In this document: positions 58,610-64,000 of the stretch, in pieces
How the letters are laid out: every line of letters begins with the position of its first letter
Numbering within the stretch: position 1 is the first letter of the stretch
NCBI GenBank assembly: GCA_020725885.1
Contig: DYEA01000004.1
Span: 1-64,000 of the forward strand
Direction of reading: 5' to 3'
From: Slackia sp.
Lineage (GTDB): Bacteria > Actinomycetota > Coriobacteriia > Anaerosomatales > Anaerosomataceae
Length of the DNA: 64,000 bases
The notes under the pieces: generated by a model
The model's input: only the letters and a program-made list of their open reading frames with translations
Told to the model about the DNA's origin: nothing
Database searches by the model: none
Position numbers and translations under genes: made by a program

Positions 58610-59814
58610 GCGCGACGAGGCCACGGTACGCCGAAGAGGCGCCGTTCAAGATCCACGGCGGGTGCGGGCTCGCCGGCATCTGCGACGAGAGCGGCAAGCC
58701 CATGAGCGGGGAGCAGATCATCCTCGCGATGGCCGTGCAGCGCGACCGCGGCAACGGGCTCGGCGGCGGGTTCGCCGGCTACGGCATCTACCCCGAGTTC
58801 CCCGACCACTTCGCGTTCCACCTGATGTACCACGACGAGCAGGCGCGCGAGGAGACCGAGGCGCTGCTCGCCGAGCACTGCATCGTCGACCTCGCCGAGC
58901 CGATGCCGACGCGGCCGGTGAAGGGGATCTCCGATGCGCCGCTGCTGTACCGCTACTTCCTCAAGCCGCTGCCGGGCGAGCTGGAGCGGCTCGAGATGTC
59001 CGAAGAGGACCTCGTGGTGCGGCTCGTGATGACCATCAACGCCACGGTCGACGGCGCGTTCGTCGCGTCGTCGGGCAAGAACATGGGCGTCTTCAAAGGC
59101 GTCGGGTTCCCGGAGGAGATCGGGCACTTCTACCGCCTGGAGGAGTACGAGGGGCACACCTGGACCGGCCACAACCGCTTCCCGACCAACACGCCCGGCT
59201 GGTGGGGCGGTGCGCACCCGTTCGCGCTGCTCGACTGGACGATCGTGCACAACGGCGAGATCTCCTCGTACGGGATCAACTCGCGCTACCTCGAGCAGTT
59301 CGGCTACAAGTGCACGCTCGGCACCGACACGGAGGTGGCGGCGTACCTGTTCGACCTGATGCTCCGGCGCCACGGGCTGCCGCTCGAGCTGGCGTGCAAG
59401 GCGCTCGCGGCGCCTCTGTGGACGGAGATCGACCGCATGCCCGAGGGCGAGCGCGAGCTCATGCGCTCGCTTCGGGCCGTGTACGGGCCTGCGATGTTGA
59501 ACGGCCCGTTCGCGATCATCCTGGGCTTCAACGGCGGGATGGTCGCGCTGAACGACCGCATCAAGCTGCGCCCGCTTGTGGCGGCCCGCGCAGGCAGCGT
59601 CGTGATCGTCGCGTCCGAGGAGGCGGCGATCCGCGCGGTGGCGTCCGAGCCGGACGCGGTGTGGATGCCGAAGGCGGGCGAGCCTACCGTGGCGCGCGTC
59701 GCGGGCATGCCGTGGCCGATCCACGGCGACCTGCACCTGTCTCCCGCCGAGGTGTCGTGCGCGGTGCTGGGGACTGAGGACGTGTGCGACGAGGCCGTGG
59801 AGGTGAGCGCATAA
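58606..59814 (+). CDS. gltB1: glutamate synthase, glutaminase subunit (archaeal type)
   Basis: The 402-residue class II glutamine amidotransferase domain is encoded as a separate protein. The likely nucleophile is Cys20 in HGGCGLAGI, which implies removal of a 19-residue propeptide. The substrate-binding HNRFPTNTPGWWGGAHPFALLDWTIVHNGEI segment region is intact, as are KCTLGTDTEV and ASEEAAIRA. It hydrolyses glutamine and channels ammonia to the FMN subunit encoded next. The start overlaps the hdrBC-like stop; GGGAGAGGAG is the ribosome site. Confidence 0.9.
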   Translation: MSATRPRYAEEAPFKIHGGCGLAGICDESGKPMSGEQIILAMAVQRDRGNGLGGGFAGYGIYPEFPDHFAFHLMYHDEQAREETEALLAEHCIVDLAEPMPTRPVKGISDAPLLYRYFLKPLPGELERLEMSEEDLVVRLVMTINATVDGAFVASSGKNMGVFKGVGFPEEIGHFYRLEEYEGHTWTGHNRFPTNTPGWWGGAHPFALLDWTIVHNGEISSYGINSRYLEQFGYKCTLGTDTEVAAYLFDLMLRRHGLPLELACKALAAPLWTEIDRMPEGERELMRSLRAVYGPAMLNGPFAIILGFNGGMVALNDRIKLRPLVAARAGSVVIVASEEAAIRAVASEPDAVWMPKAGEPTVARVAGMPWPIHGDLHLSPAEVSCAVLGTEDVCDEAVEVSA

Positions 59815-59815
59815 G

Positions 59816-61327
59816 ATGCCCGCGACGTTCATCCAGCCCGAGTTCCGGGTCAAGATCGACTACGACAAGTGCCACAAGTGCGGGCGCTGCGTACAGCAGT
59901 GCGGCTGGGGCGTCTACGACTTCAACGAGCGCCCGATCCCGCACGACGAGAAGTGCCGCGCCTGCCACCGCTGCGTGACGTTCTGCCCCGCGCGTTGCAT
60001 CACCATCGAGCGCAACCCGCTCGCGTACCGCGACAACGAGAACTGGTCGGCGCCCCTGCGCAAGGCCGTCTGGAAGCAAGCAGAGACGGGCGGCGTGCTG
60101 CTGACCTCGATGGGCAACCCGCAGCCGTACCCGCGCATCTTCGACCACCTCCTGCTCGACGCGTGCCAGGTCACGAACCCGTCCATCGACCCGCTGCGCG
60201 AGCCGATGGAGCTGCGCACCTACCTCGGCCGCAAGCCGGACGCGGTCACGGTGGAGCCGGACGGGCAGGGCGGGTTCCGCCTTGCCGAAGGCGGCGGCGT
60301 GAGCCGCAACATCGAGCTCGCCACGCCGATCATCTTCTCGCCGATGAGCTACGGCTCGGTCTCGCTCAACGTGCACAAGTCGCTCGCCATGGCGGCCGAG
60401 CGCTGCGGGATCCTGATGAACACCGGCGAGGGCGGGCTGCACGAGGACCTGTACCCGTACCAGGACCACGTCATCGTGCAGGTGGCCTCGGGCCGCTTCG
60501 GCGTCGGGCCGGAGTACCTGCAGCGCGGCGCCGCCATCGAGATCAAGATCGGGCAAGGCGCGAAGCCGGGCATCGGCGGGCACCTGCCGGGCGAGAAGAT
60601 CAACAAGGAGGTCTCCTCGACCCGCATGATCCCGCAGGGCACCGACGCGATCTCGCCGGCGCCCCACCACGACATCTACTCGATCGAGGACCTGCGGCAG
60701 CTCATCTACGCGCTCAAGGAGGCGAGCGGCTACAAGCCGGTCGGCGTGAAGATCGCGGCCGTCCACAACGTCGGCGCGATCGCGAGCGGCATCGTGCGCG
60801 CAGGCGCGGACTACGTGTACCTCGACGGGTTCCGCGGAGGCACCGGCGCCGCGCCCGCCGTCATCCGCGACCACGTCGGCATCCCGATCGAGATCGCGAT
60901 CGCAGTCGTCGACCAGCGCCTTCGCGACGAAGGCATCCGCAACCAGGCGTCGATCGTCGCAGCGGGCTCGATCCGCTCGTCGGCCGACGTCGCGAAGGCC
61001 ATCGCGCTCGGTGCGGACGTGGTGGCGATCGGCACCGCGGCGCTCGTCGCGCTTGGGTGCCACGTCTGCCAGAGCTGCCATACCGGCAGCTGCTCGTGGG
61101 GCATCACCACGCAGAAGCCGGAGCTCACGCGCCGCATCGACCCCGAGTGGGGGGCGGAGCGCGTCAGCAACCTCGTCCACGCGTGGAGCCACGAGCTCCA
61201 GGAGATCTTGGGCGCGCTCGGCGTGAACGCGATCGAGAGCCTGCGCGGCAGCCGCGAGCGGCTCCGGTCGATCGGACTCGACGAGCAGACGAACCGCATC
61301 CTCGGCGTCAAGCCGGCGGGCATGTGA
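59816..61327 (+). CDS. gltB2: glutamate synthase, FMN/iron-sulfur subunit
   Basis: The 503-residue protein has an N-terminal two-cluster ferredoxin domain (CHKCGRCVQQCGW at about 19-31; CRACHRCVTFCPARC at about 47-61). An FMN-binding GltS barrel (about 150-440) follows, with PMSYGSVSLNVHKSLA, NTGEGG, GQGAKPGIGGHLPGEKI and DGFRGGTGAAP. The 3Fe-4S type CHVCQSCHTGSCSWG lies near 415-430. It forms glutamate from 2-oxoglutarate and ammonia with electrons from ferredoxin or a partner. GGAGGTGA precedes the ATG. Confidence 0.94.
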   Translation: MPATFIQPEFRVKIDYDKCHKCGRCVQQCGWGVYDFNERPIPHDEKCRACHRCVTFCPARCITIERNPLAYRDNENWSAPLRKAVWKQAETGGVLLTSMGNPQPYPRIFDHLLLDACQVTNPSIDPLREPMELRTYLGRKPDAVTVEPDGQGGFRLAEGGGVSRNIELATPIIFSPMSYGSVSLNVHKSLAMAAERCGILMNTGEGGLHEDLYPYQDHVIVQVASGRFGVGPEYLQRGAAIEIKIGQGAKPGIGGHLPGEKINKEVSSTRMIPQGTDAISPAPHHDIYSIEDLRQLIYALKEASGYKPVGVKIAAVHNVGAIASGIVRAGADYVYLDGFRGGTGAAPAVIRDHVGIPIEIAIAVVDQRLRDEGIRNQASIVAAGSIRSSADVAKAIALGADVVAIGTAALVALGCHVCQSCHTGSCSWGITTQKPELTRRIDPEWGAERVSNLVHAWSHELQEILGALGVNAIESLRGSRERLRSIGLDEQTNRILGVKPAGM

Positions 61328-61339
61328 GGGAGGGGAGCC

Positions 61340-62146
61340 ATGCAGCAGGTCATCGAAGGCTACCGGCAGGTCGCGCCGGCCATGCGGGCAGAGGGCGACA
61401 CGGTCGTGCTCGACGCGAACGGCGTGTACTACCAGCAGCTCAACGAGGCGATCCGTTCGGCCGTGTCGGCGGGTGCTCGGAACATCCGCATCGAGAACGC
61501 GAACGGCCAGCGTTACATCGGGGCAGGGCTCCGCGCGCGCGACCTGCGGATCGAGGTCCACGGGACGGCGGGCAACGACCTCGCGTCGTTCATGGACGGG
61601 CCGACGGTCGAGGTGTTCGGAAACGCGCAAGACGGCGTCGGCAACACGATGGCGTCAGGGAAGGTCGTCGTCCACGGGGACGCGGGCGACGTGCTCGGCT
61701 ACGGGATGCGCGGCGGGCGCGTGTACGTGCGCGGCGACGTCGGCTACCGCGTCGGGATCCACATGAAGGCCTACGAAAGCCTCGTGCCGGTGGTCGTGTG
61801 CGGCGGCAAGGCGCGCGACTTCTTCGGCGAGTACATGGCCGGCGGTGTGCTCGTGCTGCTCGGGATGAACACGCAGTTCCCCGGCGATCCGATCGCCGGG
61901 TCGTTCCTCGGCACCGGCATGCACGGCGGCGTCATCTACGTACGGGGCGACGTCGAGCCGTGGCAGTGCGGCAAGGAGGTCGGCGTCGCGGAGGCGAGCG
62001 ACGCGGACATGGCGGAGCTCAGGCCCATACTCGAGGACTACTGCGCCGCGCTCGGACTGGACCTCGACGAGGTGCTCGCCCAGCCCTTCACACGCATCGT
62101 GCCAGTGAGCCACCGTCCCTACGGGAAGCTGTACGCGTACCTGTGA
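61340..62146 (+). CDS. gltB3: glutamate synthase, GXGXG domain subunit
   Basis: The 268-residue beta-helix protein has repeated Gly motifs, such as ANGQRYIGAGL, VHGTAGNDLASFMDG, VFGNAQDGVGNTMASGKVVVHGDAGDVLGYGMRGG and MAGGVLVLLG. It matches the C-terminal structural domain of glutamate synthase, here encoded on its own as in archaea. It is needed for channel assembly between the other two parts. A GGGAGGGGA ribosome site precedes the ATG. Confidence 0.93.
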   Translation: MQQVIEGYRQVAPAMRAEGDTVVLDANGVYYQQLNEAIRSAVSAGARNIRIENANGQRYIGAGLRARDLRIEVHGTAGNDLASFMDGPTVEVFGNAQDGVGNTMASGKVVVHGDAGDVLGYGMRGGRVYVRGDVGYRVGIHMKAYESLVPVVVCGGKARDFFGEYMAGGVLVLLGMNTQFPGDPIAGSFLGTGMHGGVIYVRGDVEPWQCGKEVGVAEASDADMAELRPILEDYCAALGLDLDEVLAQPFTRIVPVSHRPYGKLYAYL

Positions 62147-62193
62147 GCGATGGCGCGCCCGGGACTGTCGCTGCGTGACGCCAGAGTTCTTCT

Positions 62194-62215
62194 GCTCGAA
62201 ACACGCTCGAAACAC
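62194..62215 (+). promoter_or_regulatory. tandem GAAAC repeats before glnA (possible GlnR-like operator)
   Basis: The 11-base unit GCTCGAAACAC occurs twice without a gap, so GAAAC recurs at one helical turn (62198-62202 and 62209-62213). GTGAC lies 23 bp upstream (62175) and again at 62222. Actinobacterial GlnR sites use GTnAC and GAAAC at 11-bp steps; the match here is imperfect. A hairpin (62251-62267) just before the ribosome site has no T-run. Confidence 0.35.
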
Positions 62216-62286
62216 GTGCGCGTGACAATCGCATCGGAGGCTGAAGGAGCCCGGCGGGAGACGCCGGCGCGACGAAGGAGGAAGAC

Positions 62287-63618
62287 GTGACGGCGAGGTT
62301 CGACAAGGACTACGTCCTCAAGACGGTGGAGGAGCGCGGCATCCGCTTCGTGCGGCTGTGGTTCACCGACGTGCTCGGCGTGCTCAAGTCGTTCGCGATC
62401 ACGGACAGCGAGCTGGAAGGCGCGTTCGAGGAAGGCATGGGCTTCGACGGCTCCTCGATCGACGGCTACACCCGCATCCAGGAGTCGGACATGGTGGCCT
62501 TCCCGGACCCGGGCACCTTCCAGGTGCTGCCGTGGCGCTCGGGAGAGGTCGGCGTGGCGCGCATGTTCTGCGACGTCCGCAAGCCCGACGGCTCGCCGTT
62601 CGAAGGCGATCCGCGCTACGCGCTCAAGCGGATGCTCGACAAGGCCGCGAGCATGGGCTACACGATGTACGTCGGCCCCGAGTTGGAGTTCTTCTACTTC
62701 AAGAACGACCAGGGCACCGAGGTGCTCGACAAGGGCGGCTACTTCGACCTGACGCCGCTGGATGTGGCGAGCGACCTGCGCCGTGAGACGGTGCTCACGC
62801 TGGAGAAGCTCGGCATCCCGGTAGAGTACTCGCACCACGAGGTCGCGCCCTCGCAGCACGAGATCGACCTGCGGTACGCGGATGCGCTCACGATGGCGGA
62901 CAACGTGATGACCTACCGCCTCGTCGTCAAGGAGATCGCGTACCAGAACGGCGTGTACGCGACCTTCATGCCGAAGCCGATCGAGGGCCAGAACGGCTCG
63001 GGCATGCACACGCACCAGTCGCTGTTCACGAAGGACGGCAACGCGTTCTACGACGCGAACGACCCGCAGCACCTCTCGAAGATCGCGCGGCACTACATCG
63101 CCGGCCTGCTGAAGTACGCGCCCGAGTTCTGCGCGGTGACCAACCCGCTCGTGAACTCGTACAAGCGGCTCGTGCCGGGCTACGAGGCGCCGGTGTACAT
63201 CTCGTGGGCGCAGCGCAACCGCTCGGCGATGGTGCGCGTCCCGATGTACAAGCCGGGCAAGGAGGCCGCGACCCGCATCGAGCTCCGCTCGCCGGACCCG
63301 TCGTGCAACCCGTACCTCGCCTTCGCGGTGATGCTCGGCGCTGGCTTGAAGGGCATCGAGGAGGAGCTGGAGCTCATGCCCGAGGCCACCAACGACATCT
63401 TCGAGATGACCGAAGAGGAGCTGGCAGAAGCGGGCATCGGGACGCTTCCGAAGAACCTGGGCGAGGCGATCGAGCGCTTCGAGCAGTCGGAGCTCATGAA
63501 AGAGATACTCGGCGAGCACATCCACCAGTTCTACGTGGAGAACAAGAAGGCCGAGTGGGCCGAGTACATCAAGTACGTCTCGAAGTGGGAGCTCGACCGG
63601 TACCTGTCGGTGATCTAG
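62287..63618 (+). CDS. glnA: glutamine synthetase type I-alpha
   Basis: The 443-residue enzyme makes glutamine from glutamate, ammonia and ATP. It has GFDGSSIDGYTRIQESDM, the metal-binding GPELEFFYF, EYSHHEVAPSQHEID, NGSGMHTHQSLF and IELRSPDPSCNPYLAFAVML. The length near 440 and the lack of the adenylylation loop place it in the alpha group, which is usually controlled by repressors and feedback rather than adenylylation. It is probably served both by the antiterminated glt operon and by a promoter of its own in the 140-bp gap. GTG follows AAGGAGG. Confidence 0.95.
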   Translation: MTARFDKDYVLKTVEERGIRFVRLWFTDVLGVLKSFAITDSELEGAFEEGMGFDGSSIDGYTRIQESDMVAFPDPGTFQVLPWRSGEVGVARMFCDVRKPDGSPFEGDPRYALKRMLDKAASMGYTMYVGPELEFFYFKNDQGTEVLDKGGYFDLTPLDVASDLRRETVLTLEKLGIPVEYSHHEVAPSQHEIDLRYADALTMADNVMTYRLVVKEIAYQNGVYATFMPKPIEGQNGSGMHTHQSLFTKDGNAFYDANDPQHLSKIARHYIAGLLKYAPEFCAVTNPLVNSYKRLVPGYEAPVYISWAQRNRSAMVRVPMYKPGKEAATRIELRSPDPSCNPYLAFAVMLGAGLKGIEEELELMPEATNDIFEMTEEELAEAGIGTLPKNLGEAIERFEQSELMKEILGEHIHQFYVENKKAEWAEYIKYVSKWELDRYLSVI

Positions 63619-63678
63619 GTGCGGCCGACGCCGCGCAAGGCGTGATGCCGGGCCTGGCGCGGAGAGGCTGCGGCAAGG

Positions 63679-63705
63679 GCGCCGGGCGGGGTTCCCGTCC
63701 GGCGC
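63679..63705 (+). terminator. strong hairpin after glnA, no T-run
   Basis: A 12-bp stem with one G-U pair (63679-63690 with 63694-63705) and a 3-nt loop lies 60 nt after glnA. No T-tract follows, so it is a weak candidate for an intrinsic terminator. Confidence 0.4.
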
Positions 63706-63749
63706 TCGCCGTATCCAGGAGGAGGCGCACGGCGGGTATGATGGCCAGC

Positions 63750-64000
63750 ATGAAAGGGATCGCGATATGCACGGACGACGCGCACGTCGCAGCGCGGCTT
63801 CGAGAGGCGTTCGAGCGGCTCGACGTCGTGATCGCGGTGCTGCCGCGCGAGGCGGCGCTGCGTCCTGAGCGGCTGGGCGGCGAGCATTCGCTGGTCGTGA
63901 GCGATGCCGGACACGATGCGCGCGACGTGACGGCTGCCTTCGAGGCCCTCGCGCAGCACGACGAGCCCAAGCCGCTTCTTCTGGCGGTCGAGCGGGACGC
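63750..64000 (+). CDS. start of a receiver-like protein, cut by the window end
   Basis: The frame is open to the window edge. It begins MKGIAICTDDAHVAARL and continues with SLVVSDAGHDARDVTAAFEAL and PLLLAVERD, which looks like the first strands of a divergent response-regulator receiver, with an acidic pair near the start and an Asp after the third strand. TATGAT at 63737-63742 lies seven bases before the ATG and no ribosome site is seen, so the mRNA may be leaderless. In-frame ATGs at 63738 and 63741 fall inside the -10 box. The rest of the protein is unknown. Confidence 0.6.
   Translation, partial: MKGIAICTDDAHVAARLREAFERLDVVIAVLPREAALRPERLGGEHSLVVSDAGHDARDVTAAFEALAQHDEPKPLLLAVERD

Overview
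The window is high-GC bacterial DNA with short gaps, many GTG starts and stop/start overlaps. It most resembles an anaerobic, deep-branching actinobacterium (Coriobacteriia or a relative). The reasons are a Trp T-box, an ANTAR two-component pair, a PPi-type phosphofructokinase, a split archaeal-type glutamate synthase with a heterodisulfide-reductase-like protein, and an actinobacterial core (secA, prfB, ftsEX). The taxonomic call is inference, because no rRNA is present.

Layout. 1-2152: the end of mtnA, an AEC carrier and comFC. 2199-2429: a structured RNA closed by a perfect 12-bp stem, best explained as a raiA-motif RNA. 2459-6445: a polar amino-acid ABC transporter with two lipoproteins, one of them circularly permuted, and a permease carrying an FHA-like insert; hpf (raiA) follows. 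7310-14631: a conserved unknown gene, then an island of lower GC with a 26-residue membrane peptide, an active membrane HD-GYP phosphodiesterase, a degenerate HD-GYP paralogue and a giant STAND/BTAD regulator, ending in a DUF5317 protein. The GC content jumps inside the regulator gene near 12830.

15024-28942 is housekeeping: secA, prfB, a PHP hydrolase, a YitT protein, split transketolase, ftsEX, a C-terminal processing protease and RNase R, with a TRIC-like channel operon on the minus strand. 30653-39031 is a complete trp operon (E-GD-C-B2-F-B1-A) behind a UGG-specific T-box. 39078-42301 is a minus-strand DUF2207 operon. 42430-51013 carries a secreted discoidin-like protein, nadE, GNAT, class I aldolase, accDA, PPi-PFK and a class II aldolase. 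51075-55033 (minus) carries a UvrD-type helicase, adenosine deaminase, tRNA-Leu(CAA) and a small membrane protein.

55128-63618 is the most striking block: a soluble HisKA_2 kinase with a probable leaderless mRNA, an ANTAR response regulator, and directly downstream a leader RNA with two hairpins of which the second is mutually exclusive with a terminator. The leader precedes hdrBC-like, gltB1, gltB2, gltB3 and glnA. The arrangement predicts that signal-dependent ANTAR antitermination controls ammonia assimilation, with an Hdr-type iron-sulfur protein as a possible new electron partner of glutamate synthase.
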